A stretch of 64,000 nt of DNA from Warburgia ugandensis (taxonomy: Eukaryota > Streptophyta > Magnoliopsida > Canellales > Canellaceae). Shown here in pieces: positions 24,571 to 35,010 of this stretch (position 1 is the first letter of the stretch; each line of letters begins with the position of its first letter). A program made the translations under genes and the position numbers. The stretch spans positions 37,058,684 to 37,122,683 of the forward strand of contig CP141128.1 in assembly GCA_035236585.1 (NCBI GenBank). Direction: 5' to 3'. The notes beneath the pieces were generated by a model that was given only the letters and a program-made list of their open reading frames with translations, was not told the origin of the DNA and searched no databases.

Positions 24571-24585
24571 TCCTCTCCCCTTTAT
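24571..24585 (-). promoter_or_regulatory. Polypurine tract of the Tekay-type element
   Basis: On the minus strand this reads AAAGGGGAGAGGA and directly abuts the LTR start TGTAATAACCC. This is the usual second-strand priming site of LTR elements. It sits just after the end of the chromodomain frame. Confidence 0.88.
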
Positions 24586-24607
24586 AATAAAATTTCCTCC
24601 TTGAAAT

Positions 24608-25057
24608 TTAAATATATGCATACCTCTAAGGAAAGAGCTCTGGGTGTTTCTGCTTTATCTCATCCTCCATCTCCCATGTAGCCTCTTACGCCGAGTGATG
24701 TTGCTAAAGAACTTTGACCAAAGGAATGGTCTTTTTCCTCAACTCGTGGATCTTGCTATCCAAGATTCGTATAGGGCGCTCCTCAAATGTCATGTCAGGT
24801 CATATTTCCTTGGGAATCTATTTGAATACGTGGGTTGAATCGGACATGTACTTTCTCAGCATGGAAACATGAAAGACATCATGTACTTTAACTAACTGCA
24901 GGGGTAAGGCTAACTGATAAACTACTAGTCCCACTCTGCGCAGGATTTTAAAAGGACCAATATATCTAGGACTGAGTTTCCCCCTGACACCAAATCTCAT
25001 CACACCCTTCATAGGTGAAACTGTAAAAAATACATGTTCTCCCACCTCAAACTCCAA
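24608..25057 (-). pseudogene. Integrase C-terminal (GPF/Y) domain and chromodomain
   Basis: 24818-25057 encodes VGEHVFFTVSPMKGVMRFG and LSPRYIGPFKILRRVG, the GPF/Y module, then VFHVSMLRKY. After stops at 24818 and 24800 the frame reads TFEERPIRILDSKIHELR, IPLVKVL, EATWEMEDEI and HPELF, a chromodomain with its aromatic/acidic block. In chromoviruses this domain directs insertion to heterochromatin bearing histone marks. Stops at 24704 and 24686 interrupt it. Its end lies about 20-40 bases before the polypurine tract. Confidence 0.9.
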
Positions 25058-25099
25058 GTCCTTCTGTCTCTTATCCGCATAGCTCTTCTGGTGACTGTG

Positions 25100-25900
25100 G
25101 GATGCAAGTAATCATTTTCGAATGAGTCAGACTTTCTCTACACATTTCTCAATAAACTCTGACCTCACAATCTATCTCTCTCCCACGTCACTCCAACACA
25201 AAGGAGACCGACATGGTCTACCATAAAGTGCCTCATAAGGCACCATGCCGATACTTGCTTGGTAGCTGTTATTATATGCAAACTCCACTAGTGGAAAATG
25301 CTCATCCCAGCTGCCCTTCCAATCCATGACATAGGCCCTCAACATGTCCTCAACAGTCTAAATGGTCCTCTCAGATTGGGCATCCATCTGGAGATGGAAG
25401 GCCGTACTGAATCTCAACTTTGACCCCAGAGCCTCCTCTACACTCTACCAGTACTTTGAGGTGAATCGTGTGTCTCTATCCGAAATAATAGTCAATGGTA
25501 CTCCATGTAAGCTCACGATCTCCTTGATATACAACTTAGCTAAGCTGTCCATAGTCTGCATATGTCTGATGAGGAGGAAATGGGCAAACCTTGTCAGTCT
25601 GTCAACTACAACCCATATCATATCATGTCCACTAGTAGTCTTTGGCAAGCCCACTATAAAATCCATAGTGGGCTGGTCCCAGTTCCACTCTGGAAGATCT
25701 AATGTCTGTAATAACCCCGCTGGTCACTGATGCTCTGCCTTGACCTGCTGACAGGTCAAACATCTTGCCACGCACTCATCAATATCCCTCTTCATCCCAT
25801 TCCACCAAAAGTGTCTTCTAAGGTCCTGATACATCTTCATACCTCTGGGATGAATAGAATATGGGGACTGGTGCACCTCTTGAAGGAAGTCGTGCCCCAA
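25100..25900 (-). pseudogene. Integrase: HHCC zinc finger and DDE core
   Basis: After TAG 25901 the frame encodes a His-His segment (HQSPYSIHPRGMKMYQDL) and CVARCLTCQQVKAEHQ, the HHCC zinc finger. The core 25445-25666 has [22 protein letters not shown] and [13 protein letters not shown]. After TAG 25445 comes SERTI with the catalytic Glu, then AYVMDWKGSWDEHFPLVEFAYNNSY and YEALYGRPCRSPLCW. All three catalytic acids are visible. Stops at 25724, 25445, 25358, 25172, 25127 and 25112 inactivate it. Confidence 0.92.
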
Positions 25901-25989
25901 CTAATCATCTGCAGGCACTAGTAACTTGCCCCTATATCTGACAACCTCATCTAGCCCTTTGGAAAAATCAGCCTTATAGACCATGTCCT

Positions 25990-26578
25990 GTATCTCAGCA
26001 TCACTAATCTGTGCTTGAAGAATCCTATCAAGGAACCTAGATCGAGTCGAGAGGTTAGTGATCATCACCCTCGACTTTCTGCTCAAGGCATCTGCTACAA
26101 TGTTGGCTTTCCTTGGGTGGTATTGTATGGTAAAGACAAAGTCCTTGAGGTACTCTATCCATCTCCACTGCTTCATGTTCAGATTGCTCTGAGTAAAGAA
26201 ATACTTGAGGCTTTTGTGGTCAGTGTATACCTCAAATTTTTCGCCACATAAATAATGTCTCTAGGACTTCAATGCAAACACCACTGCTACCAACTCTAAA
26301 TCATGAGTTGGGTAGTTCACCTCATGCGTCTTCAACTGTCTCAATGCATAGGCAATAACCCTCTCATGTGGCATGAACACTGCTCCTAAACCTCTGCCTG
26401 ATGCATCACGGAACACCACATAGCTGCCTGACCTTGAAGGTAAGGCTAGTACTGGCACGGCAGCCAACCTCCTCTTGAGCTCCTGAAAGCTCTCCTCACA
26501 AGCATCAGTCCAAACAAATTTGGTATCCTTCCTAGTCAAAGTGGTCAAAGGCAAGGCGATCCTCAAGAACTCCTCCAT
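25990..26578 (-). pseudogene. RNase H domain and linker
   Basis: The block 26261-26578 encodes [33 protein letters not shown] (first catalytic Asp kept in RDAS) and [20 protein letters not shown]. After a TAG at 26261 the frame goes on with [20 protein letters not shown] and [10 protein letters not shown]-like sequence, then [15 protein letters not shown], which marks the end of RNase H. The block 25901-26176 leads into the integrase. RNase H removes the RNA strand during cDNA synthesis. Confidence 0.92.
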
Positions 26579-26581
26579 GAA

Positions 26582-27250
26582 TTATCGGTAGTAACCAGCC
26601 AAACCAAGAAAACTACTAATCTCTGTCACAGTCGCAGGCCTCTCCCAATGCAGAACTGCCTCCACCTTGGCTGGCTCCATGGCCACACCATCCTTGGATA
26701 CCACGTGTCCCAAAAACTGCACCTGTCCTAACCAGAAGTCGCACTTACTGAGCTTCGCATACAAGGGATGACGGCGAAGCATGCCCAACATAGTGCGAAG
26801 ATGCTCCCAATGGGCCTCATAACTAGGAGAGTAGATCAGGATATCATCCACGAAGATGATTACGAACCGATTTAAATAAGCCTGAAATACTCTATTCATC
26901 AAGTCCATGAACACTACAAGTGCATTCATCAAGCCAAAGGGCATTACTACAAATTCATAATGGCCATACCGACTCCTAAACACAGTCTTAGGAATATCCT
27001 CTTCTCTAATCCTCAACTGGTGGTAGCCTGATCTCAAGTCAATTTTAGAGAATACCTTTGCCGATTGCAACTGATCAAACAAGTCATTAATACGAGGCAA
27101 GGGATACTTATTCTTCACAGTAACACTGTTCAGCAACTGGTAGTCGATGCATAGCCTCAAAGATCCATCCTTCTTCTTAACAAAGAGGACTGGTGCTCCC
27201 CAAGGAGACCCACTCGGTCTAATAAAACCATTATCCAGAAGCTCCTGCAA
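26582..27250 (-). pseudogene. Reverse transcriptase domain, well preserved
   Basis: The 222-residue open block holds nearly the full [28 protein letters not shown] is broken only by drift, then [47 protein letters not shown] and the polymerase motif FVDDILIYS with both Asp present. It then has FLGHVVS and the connection block [14 protein letters not shown] at 27251 precedes it and a TAA at 26582 ends it, both inside the original frame. In the motif after MPFGL, the usual NAPA is NALV. The motif set is typical of plant chromoviruses. Confidence 0.95.
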
Positions 27251-27562
27251 CTATACTTGGAGCTCTCTCAACTCTACAAGGGCCATCTTGTAGGGCGCCT
27301 TAGAAATAAGTGTTGTGCCCGGCACTAAATCTATAGTAAAATCAATCTCCCTATGTGGGGGTAGTACTGGGAGCTTGTCTGGAAACACATCGGTGAAATC
27401 TTGTACCACGCCTATCTCCTCAATCTATCGTTGCTCACTATCAGTTGTCGTGACACATGCTAAAAACACTCGACAACCTCGAGTGTAGCATCGAGCTACT
27501 CTCATGGTTAGGATAAGACAAGGTCCACTGTCACTCTTCCTGCCCTGGACTACAACCACTGG

Positions 27563-27907
27563 TCAATCTGGTACACAACATCTGATCTGCCTCTTACAGC
27601 AGTCTATCATAATCCAAAATGTAGCTAACCAGTCCATCACTAAGATGATATCATAATCCACCATATCTAAAAGGATAAGGTTAGCATCCATCTTAATGCC
27701 TGATATCTCCATTGGTACCCTATCAATGTACTTCGTAGCCGCTACTGCCTCCCCTGTCAGCATCAATACATCTAACCCAAATGCTAACTTGTGTGTGCAT
27801 AAGTCGAGGCATGATGCAAATGCATATGAAATAAATGAATGAATATACCCTGAGTAAAAAACACCTCTAGCATGTCTATTAGCTACTAGGAAAGTACCTT
27901 CCACCAC
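27563..27907 (-). pseudogene. Retropepsin with lost active-site Asp
   Basis: The 114-residue open block starts VVEGTFLVANRHARGVF. The active-site segment, normally DSGATHSFIS, reads YSGYIHSFIS: the catalytic Asp is now Tyr and the Ala-Thr pair is also changed. The C-terminal block LILLDMVDYDIILVMDWL is well kept (family form DVILGMDWL). Stops at 27908 and 27926 lie just upstream and one at 27563 ends it. By family the enzyme cuts gag-pol; this copy could not. Confidence 0.9.
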
Positions 27908-28019
27908 CTAGTTCAAGGCCTGTGCCTACCCCGACGTAATGGTGAAGACACGTCCCTGACTACGTGGCATTGTCTCTGTCGTGGTATCTATCTTCGCTAG
28001 CTTGTCTCTTTGACCTCTT

Positions 28020-28066
28020 AGACAGTCTCTGATCACATGCCCTACCTCGCTACATCTATAACATCT
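28020..28066 (-). pseudogene. Second gag zinc knuckle (CCHC)
   Basis: The minus strand encodes CYRCSEVGHVIRDC, a CX2CX4HX4C knuckle with all four metal ligands intact. It follows the Gln-rich linker and precedes the protease. A double-knuckle gag (a short CX2C-H-C block, then a standard CCHC) is common in plant chromoviruses. It binds element RNA during packaging. Confidence 0.88.
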
Positions 28067-28069
28067 AAA

Positions 28070-29133
28070 TGGTTGTCCTAGCTGGTATGGCTGTTGTCAC
28101 TGCTGATGGTGGTAGAACTATTATGGGACCTAATGCTGATAGCCCTATCCTGGGCATGCACGCCCCATATGTCGATCCTTACAATGAGGGCACACTCTCC
28201 TACTCTGGTCTCTTCTCTGTCTAGGAGGGTACCGCTGACCTGGACTCCCTTGAGGATGTGTGGACATGAAGGGTCTCTTGTCCTTAAAGGGCTGACTCAT
28301 CTCTCCTCTGTTTCGTGCTAAGTCCTTCTCGAGCATGGAAGCTACGTCTCTAGCTTGCATCACCATGGTCGGGCGTACAATGAGTACCTTATGCCTCAAT
28401 TGTGGTAGTAGCCCATCAACGAATCTATTTATAGCCTATTGGTCTAAGGCAAAAGAGGTAGACGCAAATCTCCATAGTCTAGTGAATCGATTCAGATACT
28501 GATGAACCGTCATAACCCCTTGAGCTAACGTGACTAATTCCCTCTTCATGGCATGTAGGGCATGAGGAGGGAAGTATTGCTCGTCAAAGATCTTCCAGAA
28601 GTCCTCCCACAACAGTGGTGGTGAAGATAGGAGGCGCGTCTGTTGCTGAGTCTTCCACCAAAACCCAACCTCATCGATCATCAAGAAAGCTGCTAATCTC
28701 ACTTGATCCTCTGGTAGGATCCTCATTCCCTCGAAGGCCTTCTCGACCTCAAATAACCATCTTTCTACTATTGCTGGACCTCCTTCCCCACGGAAGGAGG
28801 GTGCCATTTTCTGGAACCTCACGAGTTGTTTTGTTGATGGATCGGGCTGCTTCGAGGATTCTCCCTCTATATCTCCTAGTATAGGAGCTGTCTGCGCCTG
28901 GTGGGATGATTGTGCTAAAGTGTCTCCCTGTGCTGCTGCAGTCATCACTGGGCAGGCAGAGTGAATAGCCCGTACTACCACCTACACCTGCTATGTCATT
29001 TATTGAGTGAAATGTGGCATAAGCTCCTGAACCACATGGGCCACTATATCAGCCTCCGAATCCCCTTGCTCAGGTGTCGCGACAGGAGTAGCGACTGGTG
29101 GAATAGGGGTCCTCGTCTTTCATCAGGAGCCAT
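28070..29133 (-). pseudogene. gag with capsid domain and first zinc knuckle
   Basis: The open block 28436-28981 encodes the retrotransposon gag domain, with FRGEGGPAIVERWLFEVEKAF, a WW-containing block (VGFWWKT), LLWEDFWKIFDEQYFP and VMTVHQYLNRFTRL. After one TAG the frame continues (28145-28399) to CPHCKDRHMGRAC, a first CCHC-like knuckle. A Gln-rich linker after it holds five stops within 50 bases (28097-28147). Upstream, stops at 28982, 28991 and 29000 lie in the N-terminal region. Gag assembles the particle and binds RNA. Confidence 0.9.
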
Positions 29134-29255
29134 CTGGCAATGTTTCAATATAATATCATGTAAGTACTTCTCCCATCTCTATCTCAATTCAAAAAAACCT
29201 CTTTGTTGTAACTCAAATTGGACCCCTTTAAGTGGTGATGATGGAATAAACTTGC

Positions 29256-29267
29256 GCCCTGATACCA
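29256..29267 (-). promoter_or_regulatory. Primer-binding site (initiator Met tRNA)
   Basis: The plus strand GCCCTGATACCA is the reverse complement of TGGTATCAGAGC with one mismatch. Five bases separate it from the LTR terminus at 29273. Confidence 0.9.
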
Positions 29268-29272
29268 AACTC

Positions 29273-31702
29273 TGATACCCCGGGTTTTTATAAACCTTTT
29301 TCCTCATAAATATAAAAATAATAATATGTTTTAAGAAAAATAAACGGGATCCCTGAAATTTTAAATTTTAAATTATAGAAATTTTAGCGCAGCTTTAAAA
29401 AGAATTAATTGAAAGTAAAACCCTCGGGGATCAATCACATTCAAGTATAAGAAAGTCACAAAAGTCTAGTCCAAGTCTTCATCCAAATCACTGCTACTCC
29501 GCCTGCTTTCCCTTTTTGTTATCATATTCCAAATCTGAGGCATTGCAAAACAAAGCAATGCCTCAGCAAGCTATGTTTGTGTAGGTGATTACACTCAAAT
29601 AAAGTTTAACAAATTTTACAATATGATTCTCATGAAGGAAACATACCTAAGGCATGTCAAATAACTGAATGCCTATAATTACAAACTTTCACAGAACAGG
29701 TATCGAGTTAAATCAGGATGGCATGCAAGGCATGATCAAAATACCAAGGTAAGTACATCCAAACCATACTATTATATGTTCATAGGATAATATGCATGCA
29801 ATCATCCCCCAGAGTCCCTCATGGCCTAGGCCTGGCTTGCTCCAATTCACCCCACATATAAAGCCATATGAACATGCAAAATAACTATATGGGTTACTAT
29901 GCTACAGTGGCAACCCCATCAGGATCTGACCCACTGCCGCTCCCCGTTGACATCCAAACGGGAGACTTTCTCTATCCCTATAGGAAGGAACAGACCCGTA
30001 GGGGGGACTACCCATGATACCACCACCTACATACCTGGTCCTATATCACTCAAGGGCGGTGTCTAATCATCATCATCACAAAGTCAGAGGGCGGGTGGCC
30101 AACCCTACAACCCTCCTAGCATAGTACCCACTGGGTGAAAGCACCCGTCATAAATCATCGATAAGATATAAATCATATAAATCATGTAAAGGCATTATAA
30201 ATAATCCCAATAAATACGATCAAAGCCCATGTAAATATAGTTACTAACAAATTGAAAAGTTATGCTACAACACGAAAATAGGGATTTATTTATATGCCAT
30301 GAGAGAACATAAAACACAAGTTTCAAAACTTGAAAAATCCACGCATGGTTACTGAAATCACGAAGTAATTGAATGAAATCACCTACCTCAATAAATATAG
30401 TGCTCCAATCAAGTGGGTGGAAGTATTATATTGCACGCTCTGACATACCTGTTACATTTTAAAATCTCCATCATATGGCAATTCAATGATGTTTATCCCT
30501 CTAATCCCCTTGGTTATCTCACATTTGATGTATACCATCAAGATCTAAGGCTTGATCATCCATTGATTAGTTTGATTGAGATTATCTCACAACATTTAGT
30601 GGTTTAACCCTTAAAAAGGAATTTAGATATAGATTTTCAAGTCAAATCTAGGTCTGCATCATCGATATGGTTGCAACGCCTCTTTCGGATTACGATTTGG
30701 ACCTCTGTAGCTCCTAAAAATCAAGTTTTTATAAATGGATGTCATTGATATGGTCGCAACGCCTTTTTTGCATGTGTCATTTTCATGCGCGAGTGTACGC
30801 TGGTGAGTTGTGCATGAGTTGTTTTTGTGCACGTGCATGGTGCTTGTGTGCACGTGTAGCGTACAAGTGTTGTGCGTGTGGCACCGCATGTTGCACGCAT
30901 TGTGTGCGAGTGCCGTGCGCGTGGTGCACGGGTGCTGTATGCGTGACGTCGCATGGCATCCTGCGTCGCACGTGTGGCATCTGCGCATGTGGTGTTTGCG
31001 TGGTGCCTACGTGGCACACGTGGTAGTGACGCATGTCACTGCCGGTTGCCGTCACCGAAGAAGATGGCTTGACCCCGATTGCTGCTGGCGATGTTCAGGT
31101 GTCCAAATGGTACGATTTTTCGGCTGTTTTGCTCAAATTTTCATGTAGATCCCATTTCTAAGCACCTTTTCAACCAATTCTGTCCTTATCTAGTGTTTTT
31201 ATGCAAATTTTATCTCATCCCTAAAATTTCTCCTTCTATTATTTTATGAGTTTTTCGGCATCCCTAGCCGTCTGATCACCATGAAAATTCATGGTTTGTT
31301 CTTCTTGTCATTGTACATAAGATGAACGGTTCAGATCATGATCTGATACCATTTCATCAGTTTATTTTGCAAGGAATAATGATGCCTACTATTCCACTAG
31401 AAAATATCAATCCACACGGTTTTTCGACAATAAAACGATGAAAACGTTAAGAAAAGAAAGGGAAATGGTAGAGGGTGGCCTACCGTGGTCAGATCATCAC
31501 TGCGTGTGCTTGATAGGGGAGTTCCACGTCGTTGCCTGCATCGTCAACAAGGAACCCGAAATGAATAGTTTGGCTGTACAAAAAGACAAGGCAGGCTTTT
31601 ATAGCCTCATCGTGGGTCCCACACCATGCAGGCCCATGTGTATTTACTATTTTACCCTTTATTATCATCATTATTGTTTAATTATTTATTTGGGTTATTA
31701 CA
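29273..31702 (-). repeat. 5' LTR of the Tekay-type element (2,430 bp)
   Basis: It runs on the plus strand from TGATACCCCGGG to GGGTTATTACA, then the TSD GTTCT. It carries the hairpin module (29535-29566), a CACCTACCTC block (30380-30389), and a GC-rich GTG/CAC-repetitive stretch at about 30742-31075 that creates long but meaningless frames on both strands. It lacks about 250 bp present in the partner LTR. As 5' LTR it would carry the promoter; I could not place the TATA box securely. Confidence 0.92.
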
Positions 31703-31985
31703 GTTCTACAATTAGAAAGTGTGTTTTTAAGAAAGTTTCTAAGTTTATCTTGTTTACTTTTAGCATGTTTCATTATTCCATGTTTCTAAGTTATGGTATA
31801 TTTTCATGTTAATTCAATCCCTAGTTTAGGTTAAGAACCAACTCTTTCGGCTAGGTGAGATAATTTAAATAAAGATCCATCCAATATACAAAATTGTGAG
31901 ATTCCTCATGGGATCAACCTCCTTGCTACATCTACTACAATTGATTTGTTGGCTTGCAAGTAATTTTAAAAGATACACCAATGTG

Positions 31986-32699
31986 CGCCAATAAAATAGG
32001 GTTGGGCAATTTTCAGGTTCTTGAAGAGCTTATGTCTTTAGCATGTGAACTAGATTAGGCTACTTATGTGAGCATCTATAATAAATATCTTTCATCATTT
32101 ATGACTATAGGGCAGGGTTGAGATGGCATCTTTTGAGGTGAGATGAAAATGCTTTAACTAGTGTTGTTACCTCTACATAGATTTTTGTGTTGAGAAGCCT
32201 ATGTTGTTAAGGGCATGTTATGAAGATTCTAGCTAAGGTTAAACGAAGAAGTATAAGCATAATGTTTGGGTTCCTAGTTCATAGTTAACATGCATGAAAG
32301 GACCTTGAATTTGAGGCTAATGGTGGAGACTGTAAGGACAGGTGCTCACAATATACAAGGTCGGCTATGATAATCTTGTAATCTTACAATAAGGAAGCTT
32401 GAAGAGTTTTCGCATTGCATTCAGTCATAGAAGTGCGAAAAATAGAAAAAAAAAAAAAAAGGACATGTATCGTGCAAGGTCATTATTGGGCCTGTAATAG
32501 TAAAGATAAGTTGGGAGGGTATCTGTAGAAAGATTCACGGTGATAATGTAGTCATTACTATCTATTTTAGTTTGACTAAATTAAAGTAGGAGGTGGAACT
32601 AGTGTCATATAAGGACAAATCATTATGATTTAGTGCACATGCATGTCTCACTATTTATAGCTTAGTTGCTTCTACAGTTGTAGCACTAAAAGTTATTAC
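31986..32699. other. Unassigned sequence with a poly(A) run
   Basis: I see no protein similarity. A run of 15 A at 32446-32460 could be the tail of a retroposed sequence, but I found no clear TSD or body for it. Confidence 0.35.
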
Positions 32700-33000
32700 C
32701 AAGTTACACATGAAACAGATGTCCAAAACAAGCTAAAAAGCCCACAATTCATAGCTTTGGAATGAAGTGAGATTGAAACTCAAAGGAAAGATACTTTGAA
32801 CATCAAGATTCTTGGTAATAGTTTGGACCCTATGGATGGAGAGGAATGCAAGGTGTTTTAAAGTTAGATATAGAACAAATGATATGCTGTCTGATTTAAT
32901 AATCTTGAATGCAACTAGACAATATTCCTTGTCAAAAGAAGATGATCATGAGATTGTTTTACTTATTTCTCTAGTCCCATTGGTAGGAAAGAAGCCCTAG
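32700..33000 (+). pseudogene. Possible LINE (L1-type) polyprotein C-terminal scrap
   Basis: The short frame 32812-33000 has IVWTLWMERNARCFK, resembling the W-x-x-W-x-E-R-N-x-R-x-F block found after the zinc-binding region at the C-terminus of plant L1-type reverse transcriptase proteins. The rest of the frame (61 residues) shows no further motif, and no RT or endonuclease sequence is visible nearby. This call rests on one short motif. Confidence 0.45.
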
Positions 33001-35010
33001 AGGTGAGTGCTTTGCAAGGCCACATGTTAATATTTAGTGAGTGCTTGTAAAAATTAAAAAGATGATCAAAGATATCCAGCAATACATATAAAGGTTTGAA
33101 TCAACAAAAGGAAATATGTATAGAGCTAATATAAAGCATTTAATTCATCATTACCATATGGAAGATGACAAAGTGCATCCAGCAAGCTTGGACTTTAGGA
33201 ACACAAAATTTGTATTGTTGGTAGTAGTAAGCATATCACTTCCTTTTGGAACATTTTCTTGTTATTTACCATGGAAGATAGTTCAAATCTTAATGATTAA
33301 CAAATCGTCAAAAATGGGAGAAAAGAAGTGAATGTTCACCGGTGTTTTCTTTTGCTAAGACAAGATGTCTCACATGAAAGATAAGGCCACTATTAAAATT
33401 GGATTTGAGGGCATGGTGAAAGCACAAGTTCCCAAAGTGTGTTAAATTTTTGACTTGTGTAGTATATAAAACTAAAAAGTGGAAAAAATAACAGAGTAAG
33501 GAGGAAATAGTGACTACACAATTCTTTGGAGTTCGGATAGTATGAGGATCTTCTTTGTGCATAGCCTCCAAAAGGTCCTATGTACAGCTATTATAATCAC
33601 AAGATTGTAAAGGGCAAGTGAATTATATCAAAAGACAATGTTAAGCATGTTGGAGATGCCTAACATAATGAAGATAGAAGCACAAATAGTTTATAGACCT
33701 AAGTCTAACATTATCTTATATTTTCTCAAACCCCTTTTTGGTTTCTACAGCAACAACTATTGCCAAGAGAGAGAGAGAGTATATGATTGAGAGATAAACA
33801 AAGATAGAGAGGGAGTCAGTCTAAGAAGTGAAAACTTATGTCTAGTAAATGCAACATTAGTCAGTTGAAGTTAGACATTTTTGAAAATGCATTTTAATAT
33901 TTTGTGCTATTTAAATGTTGATTAGGATGAAGATTAATAATACAAGAGATCATTATGAAGTCTTTTTCATCTTTTGGGGAGAATTAATTTCCTAAAATAG
34001 TCCAACAAAAAGAGTGAGAAACAGCCGATCCAATTATAAGAGTAAGCACCAAAAACACATGATTTAAGAATATTCACCGAACTTTAAACTTGTTTTCATC
34101 TTGGAATGGGTTAGACACTAAAACAAGTAAGGATATACTAGACTATCTTTCTTAGAAATTGACAGCTACAAGATGGGAAGTACTAGAGAATAAATGTCAA
34201 ATAATGGCCACCTCTAGATATTGACCCAACATAAGAAATGTGATAGAGTTATTGTACCCACTTTTGAGATTTACATTTTCTTTTATCTTTTAGGGTAGCC
34301 TAAGTTTCTAGATTAGATATTTTTATCTATTCAAAAGTATAAATTTATAGGTCTTCTACATCCAATAGACACAACAAAGGGAGATTTTTCTTATCACTAC
34401 ATCCATCAAGTGTATTCTAGGGAAGCTATTAATCTAAATCTAAACCATAACCATAACTATCATCATGCAAAATTATGGCAAAGAGAAGAGATTCATTTGG
34501 TTACTATTTTCTCCTAGACTGGTGGTGACATGCTAGCCAATAGTTAGACATGGTCATATCCTGGTTCTAATTATGATTCCATGCTATAGCTCAATTGGTT
34601 TGTGTGACTCACTAAAGTTTCACATTATTATAGCTATTCAACAAGTACAACATTTTTCTTGAAAAGTTTCATCTAAAACATAATCCTTAAGAGTGATTTT
34701 TTAATGAATATTCATCAGCTAAAATATTTGAACCTTTAGTTGGGTGGGGACTTCTTTTGGTTGGATCTTTAGTTGGGTGAGGTCCCACTACAAATTCAAT
34801 TTCAACGGTTTTATAATGCTTTAAACAAGAAACATAAGTTGTGTCATGATTCTACACTCTCACACCTAGTGTTGTGGCATGGGATATTACAATCACTAGA
34901 ATGATCTATGCGCTTCAGTAAAGGCAACTCTAGATGCTTTACAAAATACTTAGATCATGTTTCATCTCTCTGGGATATGAAAGTAGGACACGAAAGCATC
35001 TTCTTGGTTA
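33001..35010. other. Unassigned AT-rich sequence
   Basis: I recognise no family, terminal repeat or conserved protein block. A short GA run occurs at about 33765-33779. Short open frames at 33116-33331, 33308-33571 and 35058-35261 lack any family signature. The last five bases before 35016 (GATCC) are the TSD of the following solo LTR. This stretch may contain some of the oldest sequence in the window. Confidence 0.4.

Larger units (their letters stand above)
24600..29133 (-). pseudogene. Gag-pol polyprotein of Tekay-type chromovirus, one frame with about 27 stops
   Basis: Gag, protease, RT, RNase H, integrase and chromodomain all lie in one minus-strand frame from 29002 down to about 24608. 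I checked codon register at each segment and found no frameshift over about 4.4 kb. The frame holds about 27 premature stops: 17 TAG, 6 TGA, 4 TAA. At the likely start (ATG at 29133-29131) a one-base shortening of a C run near 29106-29109 throws the first codons out of frame with the rest. Many stops sit where relatives have Gln or Trp. The product would act in cytoplasmic particles and then at heterochromatin. Confidence 0.9.
20695..31702 (-). mobile_element. Full-length Tekay-type chromovirus (11,008 bp), degenerate
   Basis: On the plus strand it runs from TGTGACACCCC (20695) to GGGTTATTACA (31702), flanked by the perfect TSD GTTCT (20690-20694 and 31703-31707). Inside are the 3' LTR (20695-24570, with an insertion), a polypurine tract, a minus-strand gag-PR-RT-RH-INT-chromodomain frame, the PBS (29256-29267) and the 5' LTR (29273-31702). 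A chromodomain-like end after integrase and the motif set place it with Del/Tekay chromoviruses. The LTRs differ by many substitutions and large indels, so the insertion is old, yet it is younger than the solo LTR it splits. Confidence 0.93.
18456..31980 (+). repeat. Solo LTR, Athila-type, split by a nested chromovirus
   Basis: The left part 18456-20694 starts TGATAAGTG; the right part 31708-31980 ends GATACACCA. The five bases before (ATGTG, 18451-18455) are repeated after (31981-31985), so this is a complete LTR with a TSD and no internal region, the product of LTR-LTR recombination. Without the nested element it is about 2,512 bp. It is homologous to the truncated 3' LTR at 15193, which ties it to the Athila-type family. 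It has a pyrimidine-rich stretch at about 19190-19560. Confidence 0.9.

Noticed and set aside
25362-25921. Plus-strand frames up to 122 codons
   Set aside because: Shadows of the minus-strand integrase and RNase H of the Tekay-type element.
28615-29275. Plus-strand frames of 89 and 104 codons
   Set aside because: Shadows of the minus-strand gag, PBS and leader.
30659-31148. Several overlapping frames of 90-112 codons, Cys- or His-rich
   Set aside because: They lie on both strands of a GTG/CAC low-complexity stretch inside an LTR; no family motif, and the partner LTR lacks them.
32440-32470. A15 run as the tail of a retroposon
   Set aside because: No recognisable SINE or LINE body directly upstream and no flanking duplication found.
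33750-33790. Possible GAGA regulatory element
   Set aside because: A plain GA microsatellite; no gene nearby to regulate.
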